This document shows positions 11,809 through 23,100 of a stretch of 64,000 bases of DNA, piece after piece. Position 1 is the first letter of the stretch; each line of letters opens with the position of its first letter. The DNA comes from Mantis religiosa (lineage: Eukaryota; Arthropoda; Insecta; Mantodea; Mantidae), in NCBI GenBank assembly GCA_030765055.1, contig JAUKNK010000151.1, forward strand, positions 528,430-592,429, given 5' to 3'. The notes beneath the pieces were generated by a model. That model was not told the origin of the DNA and ran no database searches. It worked only from the letters and a program-made list of their open reading frames with translations. Made by a program: the position numbers and the translations under genes.

Positions 11809-12086
11809 ACGAGTTCCCTAATATGGGTTACCATGGAGAGTTTAATTAGGAGTATCCCATATTAGGACCTACTATTATACTTTTTAATATTGACGCTAGA
11901 ATCTAAATTTCTACTGCCAGGAAGTCGAAACATGGCTGAAAAAGCAATATTGGTCGAACCGTTCTAGTTTACCAGATAGGGAATCTCTTTGGAAAAGGCT
12001 ATCTACGTGCAGCCACTGCAGAAACAGCTAGTAGTGGGTTCTGTAAAACGAGAATATATCCATTCAACCACAACACTTTCAGTTTT
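11809..12086. other. Short spacer, no gene recognised
   Basis: Between the Jockey poly(A) and a minus-strand SINE-1. Nothing recognisable. Confidence 0.4.
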
Positions 12087-12315
12087 TTTTTAATTTACTT
12101 CCTCCAACGTTAAGTCATATCGGACGATGAATGAAATGATGTTCAGATGAGTAAAGGGTACATAGAGCTTAGAGTTACCAGACATTCATCTTTCAGGATA
12201 ACGGAAAACCCCGGAAAAACCTTATCCAAATAACTCACCCAGACCGAGATTCGAACTCGGGAACTCTCGAACGTGGGGCATACAGGCTATCACCACGCTA
12301 TCAAGACGGGCGACA
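12087..12315 (-). mobile_element. SINE-1 monomer, full-length reference copy
   Basis: Read on the minus strand, the head at 12312-12240 carries a B-box (CCCGAGTTCGAATCTCGGTC) and the word GATAGCGTGGTGATAGCC. It is followed by GGGTGAGTTATTTGGATAAGG and exactly one 108-bp body ending AACGTTGGAGGAAGTAAATT at 12087. This copy defines the satellite unit as the segment from GGTTTTCC to the SINE 3' end. Confidence 0.9.
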
Positions 12316-12429
12316 TTTTCAGGCCACAAGATTTTACAATCCATGAAAATGAAACGTGCAATGAATACGATAAAGCTTCTGAATCTAAAAATGTGGGACA
12401 AGTGACAGATCCACAGATAAGATTGATCC

Positions 12430-12784
12430 TGGCGGAAAATGCAAAAATGCAAAGGTGCAAGTAATGTCTTCCAGTTGGGGACACAGGAGTTTCTTCGTGA
12501 CAACTTTGAAGTGATTGCCCATGCTCCCTGGTTCCTAGCGACTTTTGGCTGTTTCCCACAATGAAAGACACTCTCTGTGGTCGAGCTGCTAATGCCTCAG
12601 CGATTTTCCAGTGGTCAAAACACACTCCTAAAGAAGTGTTCGTAGTGGTCATGGAGTCATGACGTCGACTTTGTGAAAAATGGGTACGGCTAGAGGGACA
12701 TTACGTTGAGAAGTGACACGAGTTACACATTTTTCTTGTGATCACTTTGTGAGAAAAAATAGGTGTTATAACTTGAACGCACCT
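12430..12784 (+). pseudogene. Tc1/mariner transposase C-terminal remnant with terminal inverted repeat
   Basis: The plus-strand translation preserves, with stops and frame breaks, a mariner-type C terminus: 'HAPW...LATFGCFPQ.K.TL' (corresponding to SPDLAPSDFWLFP.MK.TL), then FSSGQNTLLK, and near the end a degraded 'RLEGHYVE' motif. A likely right terminal repeat follows at 12752-12784 (AGGTGTTATAACTTGAACGC then ACCT). Its complement is seen at 62563-62597. Immediately after, at 12795-12812, a SINE-1 3' end (CTTAACGTTGGAGGATG) occurs, suggesting insertion into a SINE-1. Confidence 0.65.
12752..12784 (-). repeat. Terminal inverted repeat of a Tc1/mariner-like family
   Basis: Read on the minus strand it begins AGGTGCGTTCAAGTTATAAC followed by ACCTATTTTTT. 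The same sequence starts at 62563 on the plus strand, so it is an end of a dispersed transposon family. Confidence 0.75.
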
Positions 12785-13079
12785 TGCAATTCGAAAACTT
12801 AACGTTGGAGGATGTAAATTTTAAAAAAGGACAGATGAGAGGGAAGGAATATAACGGTAATTACATTGACGTAGATACCTACAGATGTATTTTTTTATCT
12901 TGAAAAGTGCAGAGCGATGCGCAGTGGTATCTGGACGAGTCCACCTCAGAACGGTTGCAACTGGAGGGGAGGGCAGGTCAGTTGCGTACCAGTTGCGAGC
13001 AACTAAACATGTGCAGAGCTACTCGGTAACACTACAGCTTGTTTCAAAATGTGCTTGTCTCCTGGTTCCAAGAGAGAAT

Positions 13080-13875
13080 TTACAAATGACGCCTCCTAGC
13101 AGCACATTAGGAAATAAAGTGCTGCATTTAAAAACACGAGAAGTAATAACCAATATCCATAGATTTATAAAAAAGGAACAATGGTCTGTGTCAGCTATAA
13201 AAATCTAGGGAAGGGTATCTGAGGCAACAGTTGTGTCTGAAAGCAGTTTAGGAGAGTTATTAAGGAAATAAAAGCCATTGGTGTTAGTGCAACAACGTCC
13301 TTCTCTATGCCCAGTAAACAAAGATTTAAAACATGCACAAAATCTAATTTGGATGTTTTAATTCAGAAATAGGCGAACTGTGAATAATCTTTAAAGCACA
13401 GAAAAACAAAGACCAACTTTGAAGAAAGTGCTTATGAGGCTAAAAATTCTACTGACTTCCAAGGCAGTGTCTGAACATTAAGAAGAGTTCTTTTGAAGCT
13501 AGGATTATTTGAAAAAAAAAAACACTAAATGTGACAGACAAATTTTAATCGACCATCGCACCATACGTGCAAAAAGCTTAAGTATTTACGAAATATTCGG
13601 AGATATCGAAGTGAAGTTTATATAGTTTATATGGATGAAACTTATATAAATAAAGCACATACTGGGCCATATGCCTGGAGTGAAATACGTCACAGGGACT
13701 CTGCTGCGATATTGAAAGGCCGACAGTTGTTTATCATGTCTGCTGGAGGAGAACAGGGTTTTGTTCCAGATGCCTATGTACTATTTAAGATCCAACAAAA
13801 GCGTGGAGATTACTACCATACTAAGTATTACAGCTTAGTTTATAAGAGCTGCAAAAACTGGCTTCGAGAATGAAA
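13080..13875 (+). pseudogene. Degenerate IS630/Tc1-type (DDE_3-like) transposase
   Basis: The plus strand carries a decayed transposase with several stops and frame changes. The clearest part is the 80-codon frame 13631-13873: MDETYINKAHTGPYAWSE (first catalytic Asp in MDET), then KGRQLFIMSAGGEQGFVPDA, then QQKRGDYYHTKY. This pattern (DETYI...H; KG.RLII.HAGGE.GF; SGDYH.DMN) is common among insect DDE_3 transposases. Upstream, about 13120-13200 resembles the helix-turn-helix start. The second and third catalytic blocks are missing or replaced by an LTR remnant beginning near 13925. Confidence 0.72.
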
Positions 13876-13924
13876 TTTGTTTTTAGACACCTTATGCAGC
13901 GCCCTCCCCTCTCGTAATCTTACG

Positions 13925-14211
13925 CGTGTGACGCATTGTGGCGATAGGTGCACTATCCCCACCACAATTGCTACTCATCCCTACCGCGCAGGATTCCTGT
14001 CAAGATAATATAATACATCTGTACTCGTGTGCGTACAGCTGTGTTTTGAAAGTGAACTCTTTTGTTTGTGGTCGACGACCTTGAAGTTTGTATTTGTATA
14101 TGTTACGTAGTTCTGCTACTGTAAGGGTTGAGCAAAGTGTGTTTCTACGGTAATAAGGAACACTTTGGAATTTTTGCGAACTGGAATTTTAATTCTACGA
14201 ACCCAAAAAGT
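13925..14211 (+). mobile_element. Solo LTR remnant, related to the LTR at 49398-49809
   Basis: From about 14025 the sequence matches the reverse complement of 49398-49600: CGTACAGCTGTGTTTTGAAA, GTGAACTCTTTTGTTTG, ATATGTTACGTA, GTTTCTACGGTAATAAGGAA. It ends CTACGAACCCAAAAAGTCAC-A at 14211. The 5' part is more diverged. No internal retroelement genes adjoin, so it is a solo or partial LTR. It lies directly behind a transposase remnant. Confidence 0.75.
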
Positions 14212-14910
14212 CACATTTCCTCTCGTATCTCATATTTAATTTATGAAAATGTTTATAGTTGTGATTTCTGCTTTACTTGCTTCACTATTTGACAGAAAAG
14301 AATATTATTGAGCAGAACATTTTCAAATATGATGTTTTATGATTGTATGACCTCTAAAAGTTACCTTAAATATTTTATTGTTATAATTGTTTGCCATTAT
14401 AAGCAATAGTCGGCTTAAATTTGAAGGACAGGGGAGGAAAATGCCATCATATGTTGTTTGTAGGCTCCGTAGGGTATTGCAGTTAGACCTCAGTTGACTT
14501 GAGAACTTTCGGCTCGCTTCGGGGATAATCGGGTTCAGTCGGCGGAGCGCCGAATACATGTGTTTGGCTGCCCTCTCGTTATGCTTAATTTATACAACAA
14601 CGATTACGATGAAAAGTGCCTTGAGTGATTTGTAATTTTTAAGAAAAACAGCTGAACTCCTACTATGTGTTTCAAATGGGAAGAGCTCTGGCTTGTAGCG
14701 AGTCAGATGCCTTAGAGCCTTCAACGTTGCCACCTCGTTACCCCCCACTCTTTTTATAATTCCCTCTCTCTCACAGACTTGCAAGTCTTCTTAGCCCTAT
14801 AACTAAGGGAACGTAAAATGAATTTTCAAAAACTTTATAATAATGCAGCTGTTCAAATCATAATTGCAACATGGATATTGGTATATTGTGTAAATGTTTA
14901 ACTATATAGT
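14212..14910. other. AT-rich spacer, no gene recognised
   Basis: Short open frames on the minus strand (14323-14559, 14590-14784) have no recognisable motif. Confidence 0.45.
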
Positions 14911-15240
14911 TTAAAAAAAAATTATAGTTATTGAATTTCTTATTTTGCTAATCCAACGAAACTGCCAACGGCGCGTCCATATAGCTATAAGTGTCACATC
15001 TGTTAAGAGACAATTATTATCACTGCCTTCATCGTCTGAGTATTGCAAGTTTATGATGATAAGCTCCAAAATCTCGTCCCGTGCTATTTCTTTCCAAAAG
15101 CAGTGTTCTTGTAGTTTATATGAATGTCTCATGTAGTTTTCCCAGTCTTGGGCAACCTTGTCAGTTTCTTGGTGAATAAGTCGTTCAGCGTCAGTCAGTT
15201 TAAAAGTATTATTTCTGTTGGCAACATAATTTGAGCCCAC
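14911..15240 (-). pseudogene. DDE_3-type transposase C-terminal fragment (tentative)
   Basis: The minus-strand frame has FKLTDAERLIHQETDKVAQD, WENYMRHSYKLQEHCFWKEI and LIIINLQYSDDEGSDNN. The layout (a 'V..L......I....W..C..H......YW..D' module, then an I-I-I-N-L patch and an acidic serine-rich tail) is that seen at the C terminus of insect DDE_3-like transposases such as the family broken at 13080-13875. The assignment is by pattern only. The catalytic domain is absent here. Confidence 0.5.
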
Positions 15241-15303
15241 ATTAATTCAGTTGGACTGTTCTGGCAGTGCTAAGGGGGAAGGTGGTTTATAATACCTCGT
15301 GTC

Positions 15304-15734
15304 TCATTTCAACTGCAAGCTGATCCAGCTGATACACTTTCCCTGGTTTTTAAATGGAAGAACAAATGAATAATACTGCTTGGAACTCTCTAGGGTAGAG
15401 ATTACGTACGATCCATAAACAAACAACGAGCTTAGGTCAGGGGATCTGGGGGACCACAGACCTTTTGAGATAATTCGATTATCAAAGAAACTGATTGCAA
15501 GTTCTATGGTGTCATTAGATGTATGGCACGTTGCTCCATCTTGCTGGAAATAACCTTCTTTCCATTTGATATCATCTCCGTAAAACTTCAGAGAACATGG
15601 TGAGACGAGTACAGACATGTATAGATGCTGGTGAAGGACACTTCCAACATTTTCTCTGAGATGTAAATAGTGTAACGTAATCTCCCAATTGTGTATTATA
15701 TTCTCCCAAAGTTGCACGTGTGTTCTATTGTTGG
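15304..15734 (-). pseudogene. Insect DDE transposase fragment (QQDGATCHTS type)
   Basis: The 137-codon minus-strand frame contains YFQQDGATCHTSNDTIELAI followed by FFDNRIISKGLWSPRSPDLS, the second catalytic Asp region and the approach to the third in a common insect IS630/Tc1-related transposase family (FQQDGATCHT...F..R.ISRGLWPPRSPDLTP.DFFLWG). The third catalytic residue is lost: DFFLWG is replaced by LFVYGS. Relatives lie at 23833-23985 and 62690-62880. A SINE-3 interrupts the upstream part at 15748. Confidence 0.75.
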
Positions 15735-15747
15735 TTCAAAGGTTATG
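15735..15747. repeat. Left target-site duplication of SINE-3
   Basis: TTCAAAGGTTATG, matched with one mismatch by TTCAAAAGTTATG at 15995-16007. Confidence 0.9.
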
Positions 15748-15994
15748 AAAAATATGTAGTGTTTAACGCCCGCTTTTACTACATACGGCACCGCAGGCGA
15801 TGACACAGAAGATACATGAGATGAAGATGGAGCACCGGTGGAATGAGATGGCGGGGGAAACCGGAGATCCCGGAGAAAACCCACCCCAGTATCGTGTTGT
15901 CCACCACAATTCTCACTTTGTGGTAGCCTGGGATCGAACCTGGGCCGCCTTGGCGAGAGCCAAGCAGTTTACCGACAGAGCCACGGCGCAACCA
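15748..15994 (-). mobile_element. tRNA-derived SINE, family 3, copy 1
   Basis: Read on the minus strand: a tRNA-like head from about 15990 (GCGCCGTGGCTCTGTCGG, B-box GGTTCGATCCCAGG), then a body with GTGGTGGACAACACGATACT, GGTTTTCTCCGGGATCTCCG, GATGCAT-like signals, and an end with GTAGTAAAAGCGGGCGTTAA followed by ACACTACATATTTTT. It is flanked by a 13-bp duplication. The second copy, at 61291-61535, has the same limits. The pre-insertion site survives in a paralogue at 62760-62880. Confidence 0.92.
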
Positions 15995-16007
15995 TTCAAA
16001 AGTTATG
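15995..16007. repeat. Right target-site duplication of SINE-3
   Basis: Second copy of the 13-bp flank, after which the host repeat continues GGCCTATTGAAATGG as in the unoccupied relative at 62820-62850. Confidence 0.9.
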
Positions 16008-16060
16008 GCCTATTGAAATGGTTCAGAGTTATATGGATCCCACTGACAATACATAAGAAA

Positions 16061-16839
16061 ATAGGAACAAAATTTAGTCATCCAAAGCTAAATCCCAGGA
16101 AATGCAGACTAAATTTAAAAGAGTAAAATATTTACGACATCATTAAACGAATCAAATAAAGTGCAAGTTAAGTGGGACCTTATTTCGTAGACGATGAGAT
16201 CATCTTCATATGAAATGGAGGTTTTAACATAAAATGATTAAATGTACAGTAAGTGAAACCTGGAGAAAAACATATCTCAATAAGGAAGAGTTTCATATAA
16301 TAGATATACTGTCGTCAGATAGGACAAATTTTAAACAAAGTCAACAATAATTGAACATCCACGATGATAGAATACTCCAAGAATTTAAGAACTAACTATA
16401 TTGTAAACAGTGACCATCTGCCAGGCCTGAATGAAATGTTTGGGAACACTGTAGTTAACCCTTGGAGAAACGTCTAGAGCACTGCGGCAAAACGTGTCTC
16501 CAAGTCTGATCCACTTCTCTGTAACTAAGTTACATTAGCACAGCAGTTCAAAAGGTAACAGCAAGTTCAGCTAAAAGACTGCAACAAAGCGGAGACCTTT
16601 ACAATGAAAATTTAAACAAAAACATAACGCGAGCATAACTACTTGTTATCTGAGTGCACGCGGTGGCATAATCATAAAGTTAAACACTAAACTTTGCAAG
16701 CCACAAGCTTTCATGGTAACTTCAACATCAAAAATATCGAGACTGGCCAATCGGAGAGCGATTCTGCATACACGTCATCACTAGAGAATAAAAATATAAT
16801 ATGTTATATTTATTCCCAACAGTTGCTCAGTCAAGGATT
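16061..16839. other. AT-rich spacer, no gene recognised
   Basis: No motif-bearing frame, no repeat shared with the rest of the window. Confidence 0.45.
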
Positions 16840-17035
16840 TGTGACGTATGTGGTAGCCTGTCTGCATCACATTCAAAACGTCCCGAGTTCGATTTTCAGA
16901 GTAAGTTAACTGGATAAGCCTTTTCCAGGGTTTTCCCTTACACTGACAGACGAATGTCTGGGAACAATAAACCCTATGGCATCTGTATTGATCTGTCACT
17001 TCTTTCATTGTCAGATATTAATAAACGTGGGAGGT
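16840..17035 (+). mobile_element. SINE-1 tRNA head attached to array B
   Basis: A-box-like TATGTGGTAGCCTGTCTGCA and B-box CGAGTTCGATTTTC, then ACTGGATAAGCCTTTTCCAG, i.e. the SINE-1 head and linker. It runs directly into the first diverged 108-bp unit, which shows that array B is the expanded body of this SINE copy. Confidence 0.85.
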
Positions 17036-19357
17036 TTCTCTTATAGTAAAAAACGAATATCCGGTAACTCTAAACTCTATTAACCCTACACTCATTTGAA
17101 CATCATTTGATTCATCGTCCGATATGACTTAACGTTGGTGGTTTCGTCTTATCCTGAAAGATCAATGTCTGGTAACTCTAAGCTCTATGTACCCTGTACT
17201 CATTTGAACATAATTTCATTCATCTTCCGATATGACTTAACGTTGCAGGTTTTCCCTTATCCTGAGAAATGAATGTCTGGTAACTCTAAGCTCTATGTAC
17301 CCTGTACTCATTTCAACATCATTTGATTCATCGTCCGATATGACTTAACGTTGGAAGTTTCGTCTTATCCTGAAAGATCAATGTCTGGTAACTCTAAGCT
17401 CTATGTACCCTGTACTCATTTGAACATAATTTCATTCATCTTCCGATATGACTTAACGTTGCAGGTTTTCCCTTATCCTGAGAAATGAATGTCTGGTAAC
17501 TCTAAGCTCTATGTACCCTGTACTCATTTCAACATCATTTCATTCATCGTCCGATATGACTTAACGTTGGAGGTTTTCTCTTATCCTGAAAGATGAATGT
17601 CTGGTACCTCTAAGCCCTATGTACCGTCTACTCATTTCAACATCATTTCATTCATCGTCCGATATGACTTAACGTTGGAAGTTTTCCCTTATCCTGAAAG
17701 ATGAACGTATGGTACCTCTAAGCCCTATGTACCCTCTACTCATTTCAACATCATTTCATTCATCGTCCGATACGACTTAACGTTGGAGGTTTTCCCTTAT
17801 CCTGAAAGATGAATGTCTGGTAACACTAAGCTCTATGTACCCTGTACTCATTTCAACATCATTTCATTCATCGTCCGATATGGCTTAACGTTGGAGGTTT
17901 TCCCTTATCCTGAAAGATGAACGTCTGGTAACTCTAAGTTCTATGTAACCTGTACTCATTTCAACAGCACTTCATTCATCGTCCGACACGACTTAACGTT
18001 GGAAGTTTTCCCTTATCCTGAAAGATGAACGTCTGGTAACTCTAAGCTCTATGTAACCTGTACTCATTTCAACATCATTTCATTCATCGTCCGATATGGC
18101 TTAACGTTGGAGATTTTCCCTTATCCTGAAAGAGGAATGTCTCGTAACTCTAAGCTCTATGTACCCGGTACTCATTTGAACATCATTTCATTCATCGTCC
18201 GATGTGACTTAACGTTGGAGGTTTTCTCTTATCCTGAAAGATGAATGTCTGGTAACTCTAAGCTCTATGTACCCTGTACTCATTTGAACATCATTTCATT
18301 CATCGTCCGATATGACTTAACGTTGGAGGTTTTCTCTTATCCTGAACGATGAATGTCTGGTAACTCTAAGCTCTATGTACCCTGTACTCATTTGAACATC
18401 ATTTCATTCATCGTCCGATATGACTTAACGTTGGAGGTTTTCTCTTATCCTGAAAGATGAATGTCTGGTAACTCTAAGCTCTATGTACCCTGTACTCATT
18501 TGAACATCATTTCATTCATCGTCCGATATGACTTAGCGTTGTTGGTTTTCCCTTATCCTGAAAGAAGAATGTCTCGTAACTCTAAGCTCTATGTACCCTG
18601 TACTCATTTGAACATCATTTCATTCATCGTCCGATATGACTTAACATTGGAGGTTTTCCCTTATCCTGAAAGAAGAATGTCTCGTAACTCTAAGCTCTAT
18701 ATACCCTGTACTCATTTGAACATCATTTCATTCATCGTCCCATATGACTTAACGTTGGAGGTTTTCCCTTATCCTGAAAGAAGAATGTCTCGTAACTCTA
18801 AGCTCTATGTACCCTGTGCTCATTTGAACATCATTTCATTCATCGTCCAATATGACTTAACGTTGGAGGTTTCCTCTTATCCTGAAATAGGAATGTCTGG
18901 TAACTCTAAGCTCTTTGTACCCTGTGCTCATTTGAACATCATTTCATTCATCGTCTGATATGACTTAACGTTGGAGGTTTTTCCTTATCCTGAAAGACGA
19001 ATGTCGGGTAACTAAGCTCTATGTACCCTGTGCTCATTTGAACATCATTTCATTCATCGTCCGATATGACTTAACGTTGGAGGTTTTTCCTTATCCTGAA
19101 AGACGAATGTCTGGTAACTCTAAGCTCTATGTACCCTGTACTCATTTGAACATCATTTCATTCATCGTCCGATATGACAACGTTGGAGGTTCTCCGTTAT
19201 GCTGAAAGATGAATGTCTGGTAACTCTAAGCTCTATGTACCCTGTACTCATTTGAACATCATTTGATTCATCTTCCGATATGTCCTAACGATGGAGATTT
19301 TCCCTTATCCTGAAAGATGAATGTCTTGCAACTCTAAGCTCTATGTACCCTGTACTC

Positions 19358-19360
<3 letters not shown>
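17036..19360 (+). repeat. 108-bp satellite array B, left part
   Basis: About 21 units. Some adjacent units form dimers, for example the TTTCGTCTTATCCTGAAAG variant recurs about 216 bp apart near 17130 and 17345. The 165-codon open frame at 18461-18958 is a by-product of the 36-codon period. The array is cut at 19360 by a Jockey insertion and continues in phase at 22428. Confidence 0.96.
19350..19360. repeat. Target-site duplication of the Jockey element, left
   Basis: CTGTACTCATT, identical to 22428-22438. A T-run follows directly (the poly(A) of the minus-strand element). Confidence 0.93.
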
Positions 19361-19388
<28 letters not shown>

Positions 19389-22300
19389 CCATCGATCAGC
19401 AATTATGCTTTACAGATGTTTGGTATAAGATATATAGGAACAGGACACATAACAATGGAGGTAGCCATGAACGACTCCTCTAACTAAATATGGAGGATAA
19501 CTGTAACACAATTGAGAACTTAAAGTCTGATGGCATTAATCACGTGTCTGAGTCATCTGTGCTGGAGACGTCACTCAGGAGAAGATCTTGGGGCAGTCTG
19601 CGCTTCAGGCGAGTTGGCTGGCGAGTGCGACAGCCGAGACGGTAGGTAACAGCTCCAGGGACCTCCTGGAGATTGTAAAAGAATGGACGTGCCAGGCGTC
19701 GGATGTATTGGTGAACGGGTAGAAGACCAAACTCATGGTGCAGCTGCTGGTTTCGGATGAACCATGGAGCGTTTGTAACTGTGCGAAGCACCCTGTTTTG
19801 TAGTACCTGCAGTCGGCGGAGATTAGTCTTACTGGTGCCACCCCAGACTGGAGCTGCATAGGTAAAAATGGGACGGACTAGAGATGTGTAAAGAAGCAGG
19901 GAGGATTCATAGCCAAGTGAAGTGCGCCTGTTGAGTAGAGGGTACAGTTTTGATAGCCGGGCAAACGCAAGCGTAACAGACCGACAGATGTGGGCGTTCC
20001 AAGTAAGTCGAGTGTCCAGTAACACCCCAAGGTATTTCACTGGCACATTGCTTGGTAACCATGAGAGCGGTTCCCCCAGCAGCCGTAGTGAAGGAGGATC
20101 CCTATAAGGTCGTAAAGAGAAGATCTTAACCTCTGTCTTGTTAGTATTGAGGGAAATGCGCCAGTGAGAGTACCAATGAGCTAATTGATCTAGGGCAATT
20201 TGCAGTTTCTGAATGGCATGAAGAATATTGGCGTGAGAATAATAGAGAGCAGTATCATCTGCGTATAACGCCGTACAAACTGGAGCTATATCAGGAAGAT
20301 CATAAGTGAATATATTAAAGAGGAGTGGTGCAAGTACTGAACCTTGAGGTACACCTGCTAAAATAGGCCGTCGGGTGGATGTGAAACCAGCAATGCGCAC
20401 CACAAAGGTTCTATTGGTGAGAAAACTTGCTATGATTTGTATCAGATAATAAGGGAGACCAATGCGATATGCTTTAAGTAGTAGTCCACTGTGCCACACC
20501 TTGTCGAATGCCTGGGCGATATCTAGGAATGCTGCTACGGTGTATTGCCTGTTTTCGAAACCTTGAATAATAGACTGCGTGATTCTGAGCAATTGGTGAG
20601 TGGTAGCATGCTTCGGGCGAAAGCCAAACTGAAAAGACGGAATTATCTGATTATGAATCAAAAAATGAGAAATACGTTGATGAATAATCTTTTCAAAAAG
20701 CTTAGAAAGTGTAGGTAATAAGCTGATTGGTCTGTAACTTGAGGGAAGATTTTTTGGCTTGTTGGGCTTGTGGAAGACTATAATTTCCGCATGTTTCCAT
20801 GTAGATGGAAAATGACCAATGCGCAGAGCAGCATTGAAGATTGATGATAAATAAGCTAGGGCTTTGTTTGTCAAATTCTTCAGCACAACGTTAGGGATAA
20901 GGTCATGACCGGGAGACTTTTTAACGGGAAGACGATGGATAAAGCGGGACAATTCACGTGGAGTAGTGAACGAAATTCTGTTGTGCGCTGTAGGACGAAG
21001 TTGGTACTCAAGGAGTTCCCTGTCCACGGAAGAGGGAATATTAGAGTCAAGACAGGTGTTAGGCGTGAATGTACGCTCGTAGTGAGTAGCTAGAGCGTCA
21101 CACTTGGCAGCAGAGTCACTCAAAAGGGTCCCATCAACCTGAAGAGGTGGAATCACTGTCGGCTCTCGGAGAATCCTCTTAGTGATGTTCCATAAGGTAT
21201 GATCTCCGGGACGGATAGTGGCTCATTGTCGCTGGTACTCCTGAAATCGGTGTTGCTCTAGTGCGGTCCGTACTTGTCGAATGAGACTATTTAATCTTTG
21301 GCGCAGCCAGGGTAGACGCTGACGTTGCCACAGTCGACGGATGCGATGTTTCTCTTGGATGAGTTGAGTAATATGGATAGGCAAGGAGGGGAAATGACGA
21401 GGTTGAGGACTGCGGATAGTAGAGGATCGTACACTGGAAGAGAGGGCAGAGGTAAAATGGTGGACGGCAGTGTCTATGGCATCCGCAGTACCCAGTTGAT
21501 AAGATGTGTGGAGTGCAGCATCCAGGTGTGTGCGAAAGATGTCCCAGTTGACAAAACCATCGATGAGTCGCGGGATTTGTGGCAAAATATCTGGAGTGAG
21601 GTTAAATGTGACCAACACTGGACAGTGATCGGAATCGAGCGCTGGCAGTGCAGAAATCGATGCAGGTAATCGTATATTGCGATGTACCCCAATGTCCAAA
21701 ATGTCAGGAGCTACCTGTGGGTTACCAGAATAGTAAGTTGGTTCTGTGGGAGCCAGTATGTGAAGACCAGTGGCATTAATAGTGTCAAACAGACGTCGTC
21801 CATTCGGGTTTGTGACCCTACAGCCCCAAGAAGTGTGCTTCGAGTTCAAATCCCCTAGCAAGAGAGTGCAGCTTTCTGCTGGGAAAAGGAAAGAGAAATA
21901 GTGAGTATTAAGCTTACTATTTGGGGGCTTGTAAGCACTCATTAGGACGAGATCGTTGCTATCGCGAAGAGAGAGTTTAACGCCCACTACCTCAAAACCG
22001 AGAATCACAGGTAGGAATATTTCATGATGAGTCAGAGAACGTTTAACTAGCACAGCTACTCCCCCAGAGGCGGTAGGTGCATTCCGATCAAATCTATAAA
22101 TCTTGTAGCCTGGAACAGAGAAACGTTCATTCGGGAGAAGATGAGTCTCGGTGATACAGGCAGCATCTATACTGTGCAAGCTGAGAAAGGCAGCGAAGGA
22201 GGCACGTTTAGTGCGTATGCCATTAGCGTTCCAGTTCAGGAGAGTGAGTGATGAAAGAGATGGCCTATTATACGCCACCATTTCGGAAAGTAGTTAGAAG

Positions 22301-22427
22301 AGCGTTTTGGAAACATTGTGTAAATTGCGGTAAGAGAGGAGTGAGGAACGTGGATAAAGAATTTAGAAGTTGAGTGAACAGGCTAATTAGCAGAGCCGAG
22401 AGAGATGAAGAGTCAGAGGGATCTTGT
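19361..22427 (-). mobile_element. Jockey-clade LINE inserted in satellite array B
   Basis: Minus-strand retroposon of about 3.07 kb. It has a poly(A) at its 3' end (T-run 19359-19377), about 160 bp of 3' UTR, ORF2 (endonuclease then reverse transcriptase), and about 145 bp upstream of the ORF2 start. ORF1 is absent, so the copy is 5' truncated. The 11-bp direct duplication of the satellite text on both sides proves target-primed insertion into a pre-existing array. It is the same family as 10848-11808. Confidence 0.96.
19540..22281 (-). pseudogene. Jockey ORF2: endonuclease + reverse transcriptase, one premature stop
   Basis: The frame from 22281 to 19540 is continuous except for one TGA at 21225-21223. 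The first 352 codons are an apurinic-type endonuclease: LTLLNWNANGI, CITETHLL, LLLGDLNSKHTSWG, and the catalytic SDHCPV. After the stop, in the same frame, come a linker and the reverse transcriptase: SSYRPISLLPTLSKLFEKII, FQFGFRPKHATTHQL, FLDIAQAFDKVWHSGLLLK (catalytic Asp), GVPQGSVLAPLLFNIF, and the catalytic ALYADDTALYY. The thumb follows with KYLGVLLDTRLTWNAHI, and the end is RLKRRLPQDLLLSD. The intact motifs point to a recent insertion. ORF2 nicks DNA and copies the element RNA at the target. Confidence 0.93.
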
Positions 22428-23100
22428 CTGTACTCATTTGAACATCATTTCATTCATCGTCCGATATGACTTAACGTTGGCGGCTTCCTCTTATCCTGAA
22501 ATAGGAATGTCTGGTAACTCTAAGCTCTATGTACCCTGTACTCATTTCAACATCATTTCATTCATCGTCCGATATGACTTAACGTTGGAGGTTTCCTCTT
22601 ATCCTGAAAGAGGAATGTCTGGTAACTCTAAGCTCTAACTACCCTGTACTCATTTCAACATTACTTCATTCATAGTCCGGTATGACTTAACGTTGGAGGT
22701 TTTCCCTTATACTGAAAGATGAATGCCTGGTAACTCTAAGCTCTATGGCTCCTTTGCTCATTTAAACATCATTTCATTCATCGTCAGATATGTCTTTACT
22801 TTGGAATTTTTCCCTTATGCTCAACAATGAATTTCTGGTAACTCTAAGCTCTATGTACCCTGAACTCATTTGAACATAATTTCATTCATCGTCCGATATG
22901 ACTTAACGTTGGAGGTTTTCTCTTATCCTGAAAGGTGAATGTCTGGTAACTCTAAGCTCTATGTACCCTGTACTCATTTCAACATCATTTCATTCATCGT
23001 CCGATATGACTTAAGTTTGGAGGTATGCCCTTATTCTGAAAGATTAATGGGTGTTAACTCTAAGCTCCGTAGATCCTGGACTCCTTTGGACATCATTAAA
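22428..23100 (+). repeat. 108-bp satellite array B, right part
   Basis: About six units continue array B after the Jockey element, starting with the duplicated CTGTACTCATT. The last units (from about 22740) are progressively diverged and end near 23100, with no clear A-tail. Confidence 0.93.

Noticed and set aside
18461..18958. 165-codon repetitive open frame (MSGNSKLYVP...)
   Set aside because: It arises because the 108-bp satellite period is a multiple of 3. Other arrays of the same repeat carry stops in that frame and the unit is a SINE body, not a gene.
21325..21669. 114-codon plus-strand frame
   Set aside because: Antisense shadow of the Jockey endonuclease.
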